Assembly: GCA_013214245.1 (NCBI GenBank) | Contig: JABSQE010000003.1 | Location: forward strand, 1 to 14,110 | DNA from: Hyphomicrobiaceae bacterium | GTDB lineage: Bacteria > Pseudomonadota > Alphaproteobacteria > Rhizobiales > Hyphomicrobiaceae | DNA: 14,110 nt | Reading direction: 5' to 3' | Shown: positions 6,471-14,110 of the stretch, one piece after another | Numbering within the stretch: the stretch's first letter is position 1 | Layout of the letters: each line of letters begins with the position of its first letter | Notes under the pieces: model-generated | The model's input: the letters and a program-made list of their open reading frames with translations, nothing else | What the model was told of the DNA's origin: nothing | The model's database searches: none | Position numbers and translations under genes: made by a program

Positions 6471-9400
6471 CTATTGTAAATCAAACAGTTTTAACTGCTG
6501 CTGATCCTGACCGCGAGTATCACGGGCAAGCTGCTCAATTCGATCAAACGGAACTTGTTCAGCCAGTATAAGTGAACGCTGTACCCTCATTGATCGTACG
6601 AGCCCTTCTTGTACTAGGTGGAATTGACCTACAGTTTGATGCGGCAGAACTGAGGTAGGGTCGAGCCCACTTTCAGTTTGAAAAGCTGCTTTGAGTTTAC
6701 GCAGTGCTGTATCTTCGCGAACACGCCCAATAAACCAGGACGTAATTTGATCGCGCGATTTGTAGTCAAGATCACCCGGCGACTGAGTAGCAAGCATTAA
6801 ACCTAAGCCCGCAGATCGAGCACGCTTAAGTAAACTTTGCAATGGCTCAGCGGTTGCAGGTTTGGAGTTGGCAGGGATATAAAGATCTGCTTCATCAAAC
6901 ATTACGATGGCTTGTAATTCATCGTTAGGATTTCTCTGACAAAATCTGAGTGCCTCTGATAGAAATTGTGAAACCCAAAATAAAATATTTTCGTTGTCTC
7001 CCAAAAACCCGGTGTAGATCACGGATAGTCGTGTGCGACCGGGCTTTGCATAATCTCCTAGACCTAAAAGCGAATCCATATGAAGGCTTTCGCCACATGT
7101 ATCAAAAAGTGCAGCATTGCGATATCGCAAACTATCCAGTTGTGCAACCAGATCGCGACGAATTTTACCTGATGGGTCCATGCGTTGAGTTGAGTCCGCA
7201 AGTTCAGCGTCTTCGTCCTCAAGAAATGCAATGAGATCCGATAACGACACCTCGTTACTTGATCGCGACCCCAGAATGCGCAGCGCAACTGAAAGTGTAC
7301 CAGATTGTTTTTGATGCATAGCCGACTTCTTCATGTGTAGCATATCACCAAGCGCGACAGCAGATAAGTTTGCTAGTAGCTGTTGTTCATAGCTGGGTAA
7401 TTCGCCAACTCCATTAGGAAGCAGTGTGATAGAAATTGGTCGGCCAGATGCGCGTCCAGGTGTATAAACTGCAACATCAATTGCTTCACCCAACCGTTCA
7501 CGCTCAAGTGTGCGTTCTGGCGGCTCATCCATATCACCTCGCCAAACATCTGGATTAGCATAGCTGCATAAGTCACCTTTACGGTCTATTAGAACAGCCG
7601 GGATACCGTTAGCTAAAAATTGTTCGATTAGGCTCAAAGCTAATGTAGTTTTTCCAGAGCCTGACCCTCCTAATACAGCTGAGTGACGTTTCATCACTCC
7701 TTTGTTTAAAGTTACTGGTTTGTTCGCATGTAATTCGCGACCAACAAAAATACTATTGACATTATCATCGTTCTCGTTGAGTAGTATGGATATAGGTATT
7801 TCGTCATCGTTGTCTGCAGGCGGTGAATTCAAAGAAGATGCGTTGCCCCATCCTAGCCAATCCGCCCATGGTGTGCCTGAGCTGGTTGCGGTGTTTTCAC
7901 CAGGCATCATTCCTGGCATTAGAGATTGAGAATTTGGGGTTTGAGATATTAATTGTTTGTTAGCATTCTCCGTTGTTTCACCAAGTCTTTCAGCATCTAG
8001 AGCAAATGACAATACTTGATCTTTATTGTTACACGGCATAGTTTGTCCTAACAAGTCGAGACGTAACACGTGTATAACTAACGCCATTCCAGATAGCATT
8101 TTTTCTTTTGCAAACCATTCATAGAAACCGGGGTCATCGCGATGGTACGTATGAAACTCGTGTATCATCATGATGCGCGCCCACTCTGGTGAAGGAACCA
8201 GAATTGGACGCCCACCTGCATCACGAAATTTCCGATAGGCTTGCGCCGTCTGATTTTTCCTTCCGGGTGGAAAATCGAACGCCCTTAGCATATAACATTT
8301 CTGCTCGTCCATGGTACATAGCACTTTATCAAGTTGGCGTTTAAACGCACCACCCTGAGTTGGTCGATTGCATAAATACACTCGCGTTCGGTATATGTGT
8401 CCAGATGGGTGCTTGACTTGAATATCCATAGCGGGTAAATCATCAGCGATATTTAGAGTTTTGACAACAACGCTGAGTTCGGTTTGCCACTCAGCAATAG
8501 CAAGGTTGATGGCTATACTTAAAATATTCAATAAATCATGATCTACATCTGGTATATCAGCTTCAAATGTACTGCAAAAACGCTCCCATATATCATAGTA
8601 ATCAATCTTAAACTGTTGCTGTTCGTCATTTTCAGTTGCCAGATCAATAGCGGCTGCAAGCTTGGATATAAATTCTGTTTCCTCCTCAGGCATATATATA
8701 TTATCAAGATTGTATTTTGGTCTTAGCTGGTTTGTATTTACTTCGAACACTGCTGCCTTATTCTCAATGGCTTGCAAGTTTTTTTGTGTTTCAGAGGATG
8801 AAGATAAATGGTTCGTATCAAGATAAAAATGTGCATGTTCGAGAAGCCGTCTTGTAGAGAGTCCAGCAAATTCTTTAAAAAAAGCAGATCCAAATACATT
8901 ATTAGCATAAGTTGAAATCTGTGGATCGTCGCGCTTAGCAGCTTCGAATTCCAGGCGCTTTGAAATGATCTGACGAGCCTCAGCTTCAGTGGGGCTATCA
9001 TGAAGGGCAACAGGACCAGCTTTTTCAATACGATCGATATAAGATTGCTGCAAAGCAGCGCGAGACTGTGTGTAAAATTCCTCTGAGACCGCAACCAATA
9101 TTATTGCGTTAGGGATGCGGCTAGCTATTTGCATCAAATCGCCAATGGCTTTAATGAAGCGGTCTTCTGCATCTTCAAAATTACGTAAATCTTCGACTTG
9201 GTCAATACTAAACACCAATGCGGCATCATCAACTGCAGATATAATAATTCCAAGAGCTTCTATAATTTCAAACGCATGGCCATTACCAGTGTTAGCATCT
9301 AAAGCTCGCACACTGCTAATGCTAAGCTCATTTAATTCACGGCCAAATAAATATTGGCGTATTCGTTGATCTAATCGTGGATCATGTCGTTGAAGATAAA

Positions 9401-9992
9401 GTAACGCTCGAATAATATTGATGTCTAGTTCTTTATCTGCAAAATTTTGACTAGAAACTATATCATCTGCTAAATTTAGAACTAGTATAGCCAACTCTTC
9501 TTCGTCGAGATTTGACTCGCGCAATTTGCTAATTTTTTCTTTTGACAGCAATGCATCAACCATAAGTCGAGAGATCCGCACAAGACCGTTCTCTGTTGAT
9601 CCAGCGTCATACCCATCGGGGTTATATGGCTTCTCTAAAGAATTGATCAATCGACGCAAAAAATAATCCGCGTAAATTGAGATATCTGGTGTCATTTGGG
9701 CATAGCAAAAGTAGGCCATACACTTGCGATGTGCATCCGTACGTAGGGCACGAATTAAATGTGTTTTGCCGGATCCAGATTGTCCGTGGAACAGGAGAAT
9801 ACGTGGTTGACTTGCTGCATTACCAGCTGCTACTTCTTTCAGTAATTTCCAGAACTTCGCACGCGCGTTTTTATGCACGCTTAATACGTCTAAAGGATCA
9901 GCTTGCCAAATGTCTTCTTCCCAGGTAATTGAATTCTCAAATGCGGCCGCGAGCTTATCTGGGGTGGCCATCTCTTGTATTGCAACCTTCAT
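6471..9992 (-). CDS. Two-headed P-loop ATPase: N-terminal AAA+/ORC-like module fused to HerA/FtsK-like (DUF87-type) motor
   Basis: This is an intact 1173-residue protein. The first NTPase has Walker A GQSGSGKT (70-77), a Walker B-like strand ALVFSIDQVEDL (258-269), and a lid and helical part with STRRLLEHAHFYL (379-391), like ORC/Cdc6 or STAND ATPases. Residues about 508-650 form an alternating alpha/beta segment (RTRVYLCNR, KCYMLRAFDFPPG, AGGRPILVP) of unassigned fold. A polar linker (about 675-735) leads to the second motor: Walker A GGSGSGKT (775-782), LIDRKGDL (801-808), Walker B AIVMFDEADLY (1028-1038) and GLGLMLATQSPGDL (1062-1075). These are typical of hexameric HerA-type DNA translocases. 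The C-terminus (DQQQLKLFDLQ) matches the beta-clamp binding motif QLxLF. A GGAG lies 10 bases upstream of the start. Its role is probably in DNA processing, repair or defence, which is inference. No NurA-like nuclease adjoins it. Confidence 0.88.
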   Translation of the reverse strand: MKVAIQEMATPDKLAAAFENSITWEEDIWQADPLDVLSVHKNARAKFWKLLKEVAAGNAASQPRILLFHGQSGSGKTHLIRALRTDAHRKCMAYFCYAQMTPDISIYADYFLRRLINSLEKPYNPDGYDAGSTENGLVRISRLMVDALLSKEKISKLRESNLDEEELAILVLNLADDIVSSQNFADKELDINIIRALLYLQRHDPRLDQRIRQYLFGRELNELSISSVRALDANTGNGHAFEIIEALGIIISAVDDAALVFSIDQVEDLRNFEDAEDRFIKAIGDLMQIASRIPNAIILVAVSEEFYTQSRAALQQSYIDRIEKAGPVALHDSPTEAEARQIISKRLEFEAAKRDDPQISTYANNVFGSAFFKEFAGLSTRRLLEHAHFYLDTNHLSSSSETQKNLQAIENKAAVFEVNTNQLRPKYNLDNIYMPEEETEFISKLAAAIDLATENDEQQQFKIDYYDIWERFCSTFEADIPDVDHDLLNILSIAINLAIAEWQTELSVVVKTLNIADDLPAMDIQVKHPSGHIYRTRVYLCNRPTQGGAFKRQLDKVLCTMDEQKCYMLRAFDFPPGRKNQTAQAYRKFRDAGGRPILVPSPEWARIMMIHEFHTYHRDDPGFYEWFAKEKMLSGMALVIHVLRLDLLGQTMPCNNKDQVLSFALDAERLGETTENANKQLISQTPNSQSLMPGMMPGENTATSSGTPWADWLGWGNASSLNSPPADNDDEIPISILLNENDDNVNSIFVGRELHANKPVTLNKGVMKRHSAVLGGSGSGKTTLALSLIEQFLANGIPAVLIDRKGDLCSYANPDVWRGDMDEPPERTLERERLGEAIDVAVYTPGRASGRPISITLLPNGVGELPSYEQQLLANLSAVALGDMLHMKKSAMHQKQSGTLSVALRILGSRSSNEVSLSDLIAFLEDEDAELADSTQRMDPSGKIRRDLVAQLDSLRYRNAALFDTCGESLHMDSLLGLGDYAKPGRTRLSVIYTGFLGDNENILFWVSQFLSEALRFCQRNPNDELQAIVMFDEADLYIPANSKPATAEPLQSLLKRARSAGLGLMLATQSPGDLDYKSRDQITSWFIGRVREDTALRKLKAAFQTESGLDPTSVLPHQTVGQFHLVQEGLVRSMRVQRSLILAEQVPFDRIEQLARDTRGQDQQQLKLFDLQ

Positions 9993-11003
9993 CGATTATT
10001 CACTCCAGCAATCGCCGGGTCCTTTCATGTCTTTCAAACATAAAACTATAATTACTCATCAATTACACAAATCTTACCGTATGTAGCGTCTAGCCACACT
10101 TTTTAGAGGCAAGTAACACTGTTGAATAACTTTAAACTTGTTGAACAACTTAAGATTACACAACAAAGAACAGGCGCATAAAGAGTTGCACAGATCGCGA
10201 GCTTAGGTGCTATCGGTTTGTGTATAGCCTTAAATGAAAGCTTAATAGTGACTTTAGTTTCTTAATCGGGTGATTAGCTTTCTTGAGATTGTCCGATTTG
10301 TACACTTGAGAGATTGGTCGATAGCAAATTCGCAATTGAATGATGGGTGCTATTACAAAAGCACAGCACCTTAGCTTTAGTACTAGATTTAACAACAAGT
10401 ATGAAATAACTTTTAAATTGAAAGCTTAGCATGAAGTCAATCCGATTTGAAGTTTAGAGACGACCTTTGGTAGAACTACTTTTAACAAACTCTGCAAGCC
10501 AAATCTTCTTAATTCATATATGGCTGTAAGATAATAAGCCTTCTCAAACATCATCGCACAAACTCCTAGATGCGCAAGCCATGCGGTTTTAAATTAATTT
10601 AATTTACAAGACAACAAAATTAGCAGAAGCAGTTCACATACTTGGCTTTGAAGCAACTTTTAGCCAGCAAAATTTGTGGCGCCTAGGAGATTTGACTACA
10701 GTCAAAAAAGGACGGTACCAATATACAAGCCTCATTGAAACCTAAAGTTTTTTACCGTGCCTATTCACAGCACTCCTCTGTTGAAGTTATTTGTTTTGAA
10801 CTTAGCACGCTGTCTATTGCACGCAACATGTTGAATTTTTCTATAATACAATGATTTGCAAAGAAATGTCCAACGTCGAGATGTATAAAAAATACTTGCG
10901 CTAATATTGCTAGCTCTATTTCTTATTATGAGAAGCATCACCAAAAAACGTGTGCTTATAGCTCTTAATATTTTTAATTTCTCAATCTACAATGTTATTA
11001 GCT
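9993..11003. other. AT-rich gap of about 1 kb with no recognisable gene
   Basis: All frames are interrupted. In related genomes, genes such as pgpA or cinA often follow ispDF, but I could not recognise either. One plus-strand frame at 10593-10745 is open for 50 codons without a start and includes LGFEATFSQQNLWRLGDL; it looks protein-like but I cannot assign it. A short imperfect tandem repeat near the left end is listed separately. The promoter of the two-headed ATPase gene must lie at the left end. Confidence 0.55.
10120..10154. repeat. Imperfect tandem repeat upstream of the ATPase gene
   Basis: TGTTGAATAACTTTAA (10120-10135) and TGTTGAACAACTTAAG (10139-10154) are two similar 16-base units. 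The second contains a small inverted repeat, GTTG-AA-CAAC. They lie about 130-160 bases upstream of the ATPase start codon, where an operator could sit. Low-complexity AT-rich sequence could produce this by chance. Confidence 0.3.
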
Positions 11004-12176
11004 TCAGGGTACAGCCGCAGTAGCTAAAGCTAAAGCTGCGATTCCTTCACGTCGACCTGTAAAGCCAAGAGTTTCAGTAGTTGTTGCTTTTATTGCGACC
11101 CTGGAAATCTCAATTTCGAGAGTGCTAGCAATTTTTGTTCGCATAGTATCACGATAAGCGTTGATTTTGGGGGTCTCACAGATGATGGTAACATCAACAT
11201 TTATAAGGTGTCCACCACGCTTTACGAGACGTTTAACAGCATGCCTTAAAAAAATATCAGATGTTGCGCGCCACCATCGCTTGTCGCTTGGAGGAAAATG
11301 ATAGCCGATATCACCATCGCCAAGAGCGCCATAAATCGCATCAGCCAATGCGTGCATTGCAACATCAGCGTCAGAATGTCCTTTAAGGCTTTTATCATGT
11401 GGAATTTGGACGCCGCATAGCCAGACGTGATCTCCAGTCTCAAATTTATGTACGTCGTAACCTTGACCAACACGAATTTTTGGAATTGGTGAATTAAGAT
11501 ATCTTTCTGCTAATGAGAAGTCCTCTGCTGTCGTTATCTTAAAATTTACTTCATTGTTTTCTACGAGTATGACATGTAGGCCTGCGAATTCTGCAACAGA
11601 GGCGTCATCGGGAAAGTTTATGTTATCTACATTACTTGCGTGACGATGGGCGCTTAGAATTTTTGTGAATTCGAATGCTTGAGGCGTCTGCGCCCGCCAC
11701 AAGTTAGTACGATCGATTGTGGACGCAATTTTGCAAGATGATGGATGTGCGCGTTTCAAAGTATCCATCAATGGCTGTGCAACAATCGCCCCATCAGCAT
11801 AATCGAGTGCTGTAATCACGGCGGAAATTGTGTGTGATTTAACTAAAGGACGAGCCGCGTCGTGAATGAGCACTATGTCCGGCTTAGCTAGTTGTAATCC
11901 TTCCAGCCCTAGCAGGGTTGATTCTTGCCGAGTAGCGCCACCATAAAGAGGTGGACATAGATTATTTTGGTCGTCTGGCAGTGAAGCGTTGTAAAGTTCT
12001 AAATCATCCGGATGTATTATTACTTGAACTAAGTCAATCATTGCATGATCTAGAAATATTCGTAAAGTTCGTGCTAGTATACTTTCTCCTGCAATTTTAG
12101 CATATTGCTTGGGATATATACTAAAACTTTGCGCTCTTAGGCCACGTCCGGCAGCGACTATGAGTGCGGCAATCAT
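11004..12176 (-). CDS. ispDF: Bifunctional IspD/IspF (MEP cytidylyltransferase / MECDP synthase)
   Basis: A 390-residue fusion catalyses two non-consecutive steps of the MEP pathway for isoprenoid precursors: CTP-dependent activation of methylerythritol phosphate, and cyclisation to methylerythritol cyclodiphosphate. The IspD part (1 to about 228) shows IVAAGRGLR (6-14) with YPKQY (21-25), the HDAARP signature (105-110), TPQAF (164-168) and VNFKITTAEDF (210-220). The IspF part (about 232-390) shows metal ligands D241 and H243 in RVGQGYDVHKF and H275 in DVAMHALADA, then GDGDIGYHFPP (286-296) and KATTTETLGFTGRREGIAA (363-381). Both active sites look complete. The fusion is typical of Alphaproteobacteria and Epsilonproteobacteria. 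AGGA lies about 8 bases before the ATG. It is divergent from the dusB relic and ntrB. It is probably essential, which fits its preservation. Confidence 0.97.
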   Translation of the reverse strand: MIAALIVAAGRGLRAQSFSIYPKQYAKIAGESILARTLRIFLDHAMIDLVQVIIHPDDLELYNASLPDDQNNLCPPLYGGATRQESTLLGLEGLQLAKPDIVLIHDAARPLVKSHTISAVITALDYADGAIVAQPLMDTLKRAHPSSCKIASTIDRTNLWRAQTPQAFEFTKILSAHRHASNVDNINFPDDASVAEFAGLHVILVENNEVNFKITTAEDFSLAERYLNSPIPKIRVGQGYDVHKFETGDHVWLCGVQIPHDKSLKGHSDADVAMHALADAIYGALGDGDIGYHFPPSDKRWWRATSDIFLRHAVKRLVKRGGHLINVDVTIICETPKINAYRDTMRTKIASTLEIEISRVAIKATTTETLGFTGRREGIAALALATAAVP

Positions 12177-12528
12177 GCGTATATCCTGTATCTGCTATAA
12201 ATTTCTCGTCTGGGCATCCAAGCCTTTGACAATCACTTTAATTTTGTAGAGCAGCTGTAAAGTTAGAGCAAAAATAAGTTATAAGGTATCAGTAAAGCCT
12301 GTGCAGTGCATAAACACTTATGTGCCGCAGTGCGAATACTAAATTGCGATCAAAATGTGGCAGAATTTATGTTTAACTCGAATTATGTATATATGAATTT
12401 TCTTCTTACGATACGAAATGTATCAGGCTTGATTCCCATGCTTATACAGCATACCACAGTATTTGCACTAATGTTGGGTGTATAAGTTCAGCCAACACCA
12501 AAAATCACTCAAATCTACGGAAGCAACG
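12177..12528. other. Divergent intergenic region between ispDF and the dusB relic
   Basis: These 352 AT-rich bases contain no gene. They must hold the ispDF promoter on the minus strand and the ancestral dusB-ntrBC promoter on the plus strand. I see no convincing -35/-10 pair and no sigma-54 type GG/GC signature. Confidence 0.5.
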
Positions 12529-12861
12529 ATGATTGTCTCTAACATTCTCTTCAATGCAGAGTTAGTGCATAATCCATATAAGCAACTTACTCGAATTACG
12601 TTTGATAACATAGCGTGTAGATATGGTGTTGAGTTGCCTAGCTTAGAATTGATTCTATTTGTTTGTGGACTTTCAGGAGTCGATATAACAATGGGATGCT
12701 TTTCTAAATGAGCAAATGCTGGTTCATTAGTCGAGCCTTCTATTATTAATTATTATATTGCAGTTAGCCAAAAGATGTTTTTGTACTGGGACAAAAAAGT
12801 TATTTACGGATCAAAGAGAGTAAAACGGGTGCAAGGCAGGTTAAAGTTACTTGGTGAATGA
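12529..12861 (+). pseudogene. dusB: Decayed dusB (nifR3) tRNA-dihydrouridine synthase relic
   Basis: The frame from ATG 12529 to TGA 12709-12711 aligns without gaps to the DusB N-terminus as I remember it. PYKQLTRITFDNIACRYGVE corresponds to the family's PMSGVTDLPFRRLxxRxGAG, and LELI follows where relatives have SEMI. About 50-60 residues are then missing before GVDITMGC, which matches the hallmark DINMGC. After the in-frame stop the same frame continues with NAGSL (family NAGSALM) to a stop at 12859-12861. The tail, YGSKRVKRV, may correspond to the YGxxxGxRIARKH region. The active-site part and most of the barrel are gone, so no enzyme can be made. In Alphaproteobacteria dusB sits exactly here, between ispDF and ntrB, and its operon continues into ntrBC. 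An upstream in-frame GTG at 12478 would only lengthen the frame. Confidence 0.65.
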
Positions 12862-12951
12862 CTAAGTGGCAATGTAATGTACTCTTAAAAAAAATGCAGA
12901 TAAACTAATGCGTAAATTTTCCGGATATTATCAGTATGGTGGGGTTGCATT

Positions 12952-14091
12952 ATGACCTTGCAGACGACGAAAACAAATCGGCAACTCTGTAGTGATGTCT
13001 CTCAGGAAATAACAGACTACAGTGTTATTTTAGAAGCTATCCCTCATCCACTACTTTTAGTTGGTGCAGAGGATCAGATTGAATTTGCCAATCATTCTGC
13101 CGAACTTTTTCTTGGCGCCAGTGAAGCCATTTTAAAACGCGGTCGCCTCCAAAATATTCTGACATTTGGATGCCCATTATTATCTTTAGTTGATCAGGTG
13201 CGCCGCAATGGAAAGACAGTAAATGAATATGGCATCGAAATATTTGTGCCTCGCACTCGCACCACAAGGCTTATTGATGTTTATGCAGGTGTTGTAATTG
13301 ATGGAACACAGCGCATATTGGTCGTTGTCCACCAGCGTAGCATGGTTCAGATGATTAAACGTCAATTACAAAACCGCTCAACGGCGCGATCAGTTTCTGG
13401 GATGGCTGCGATGTTGTCGCATGAAATTAAAAATCCATTATCTGGCATACGCGGTGCGGCGCAATTACTTGAACCACAGCTCTCTGGTGAAGATCGCGGA
13501 CTGTCACGGCTAATATGCGAAGAAACTGACAGGATTCTCGTGCTCCTTGATAAAATGGAAGCGTTTGGAGCTCATCGTCAGCTAACACGAGAGCCTGTAA
13601 ATGTTCATACTGTGCTTAAGCACGTGCGAAAAGTAGCCAAGGCAGGTTTCGGTAGTGATATCACGTTTAAAGAACAGTATGACCCTTCATTACCACCAGT
13701 TACTGGGGTGCGAGATAGGCTCATTCAAGCATTTTTGAATTTGGTTAAAAACGCTTGTGAGGCGATAGTCGAAGCAAATATCTCTCATGGTCGCGTACAG
13801 ATCTCCACTGCGTTTCGTTCAGGTGTCAAGCTCAAGTTACCTGGTAGCGCTCCTCATACATCTCTTCCGCTAGTTATTGAAATAGCTGATAATGGTGTGG
13901 GTATACCTGATGGTTTAAGCGCTCACGTTTTTGACCCCTTCGTATCGTCAAAATGTTCAGGCTCCGGATTAGGCTTATCATTTGTTGCTAAAATTATTGA
14001 TGATCATGGGGGTACTGTCGAATTCGAACGCTTGAACGGGCAAACAATTTTTCGTGTCCTAATGCCACTACACGACAATATCAGGCAATGA
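12952..14091 (+). CDS. ntrB: Nitrogen regulation sensor kinase/phosphatase NtrB (GlnL)
   Basis: This intact 379-residue soluble histidine kinase controls NtrC in response to nitrogen status through PII. A PAS domain (about 22-128) includes AIPHPLLLV and FANHSAELFLG. The dimerisation and phosphoacceptor domain has the H-box LSHEIKNPLSGIRGAAQLL (155-173), with His157 as phosphorylation site. The ATPase domain has the N-box FLNLVKNACEAI (261-272), DNGVGIP (313-319), FDPFVSSK (327-334) and GSGLGLSFV (337-345). No membrane segment is present, as expected for NtrB. GGTGGGG eight bases before the ATG is the likely ribosome binding site. The upstream dusB is a relic, so ntrB must now be driven from within or upstream of that relic. 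Presumed ntrC begins 16 bases downstream, so the ntrBC pair is probably kept. Confidence 0.95.
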   Translation: MTLQTTKTNRQLCSDVSQEITDYSVILEAIPHPLLLVGAEDQIEFANHSAELFLGASEAILKRGRLQNILTFGCPLLSLVDQVRRNGKTVNEYGIEIFVPRTRTTRLIDVYAGVVIDGTQRILVVVHQRSMVQMIKRQLQNRSTARSVSGMAAMLSHEIKNPLSGIRGAAQLLEPQLSGEDRGLSRLICEETDRILVLLDKMEAFGAHRQLTREPVNVHTVLKHVRKVAKAGFGSDITFKEQYDPSLPPVTGVRDRLIQAFLNLVKNACEAIVEANISHGRVQISTAFRSGVKLKLPGSAPHTSLPLVIEIADNGVGIPDGLSAHVFDPFVSSKCSGSGLGLSFVAKIIDDHGGTVEFERLNGQTIFRVLMPLHDNIRQ

Positions 14092-14107
14092 ATTTAATTG
14101 GAGAGCA

Positions 14108-14110
14108 ATG
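14108..14110 (+). CDS. ntrC: Presumed ntrC start codon (only the ATG is inside the window)
   Basis: The last three bases are ATG, preceded at 14100-14103 by GGAG, a well-placed Shine-Dalgarno. It lies 16 bases past the ntrB stop, where ntrC follows in nearly all alphaproteobacteria. No coding sequence is visible, so the identity rests on gene order alone. Confidence 0.5.

Noticed and set aside
7064..7288. Alternate-frame ORFs inside the large ATPase gene on both strands
   Set aside because: They are shadows of a clearly conserved 1173-residue frame.
10210..10398. Minus-strand 62-codon ORF in the gap left of ispDF
   Set aside because: The translation is low-complexity and Leu/Lys-rich, as expected from AT-rich noncoding DNA, and no ribosome binding site is seen.
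12177..12951. Sigma-54 promoter for the ntr genes
   Set aside because: No TGGCAC-N5-TTGC-like signature with correct spacing was found.
1..14110. CRISPR arrays, insertion sequences, prophage or attachment sites
   Set aside because: No regularly spaced repeats, transposase frames, terminal inverted repeats or integrase genes are visible, and the tRNA-Pro gene shows no duplicated 3' end nearby.

Overview
The window looks like a chromosomal segment of an alphaproteobacterium, most probably related to Rhodospirillales, that is undergoing genome reduction. Three things support the alphaproteobacterial assignment: a fused bifunctional ispDF gene, the neighbourhood ispDF / dusB (relic) / ntrB / ntrC, and protein sequences of alphaproteobacterial type (IlvE, PetR/OmpR-like regulator, NtrB). 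Intact genes cover only about 68% of the window. Long AT-rich gaps separate them and at least one gene relic is recognisable, which suggests a host-associated or symbiotic lineage. A tunicate-symbiont type such as Candidatus Endolissoclinum would fit, but that is a guess from style, not a demonstrated identity.

Layout, left to right. (1) 1-1025, minus: N-terminal part of a SurA-like periplasmic chaperone, cut by the window edge. (2) 1026-2754: mostly empty, holding one tRNA-Pro(GGG) gene on the minus strand. (3) 2755-3894, minus: a multi-spanning ArsP/DUF318-type permease. (4) 4243-5172, minus: branched-chain aminotransferase IlvE. (5) 5527-6213, plus: an OmpR/PetR-like response regulator, divergent from ilvE and without an intact kinase partner; a possible kinase scrap follows it. 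(6) 6471-9992, minus: a 1173-residue two-headed ATPase with an N-terminal AAA+/ORC-like module and a C-terminal HerA/FtsK-like (DUF87-type) motor, ending in a peptide that matches the beta sliding-clamp binding motif. (7) 9993-11003: empty. (8) 11004-12176, minus: ispDF for isoprenoid precursors. (9) 12529-12861, plus: a decayed dusB (nifR3) remnant. (10) 12952-14091, plus: ntrB, with the presumed ntrC start codon as the last three bases of the window.

Most genes are housekeeping: envelope protein folding, amino-acid synthesis, isoprenoid synthesis and nitrogen signalling. The genome appears to have kept these and lost intervening partners (dusB, probably the kinase next to the response regulator, and lptD next to surA). 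The least explained element is the two-headed ATPase. It stands alone, with no nuclease or defence partner in the window, yet it is full length and intact in a decaying neighbourhood. No CRISPR array, insertion sequence, prophage or integration site was seen.
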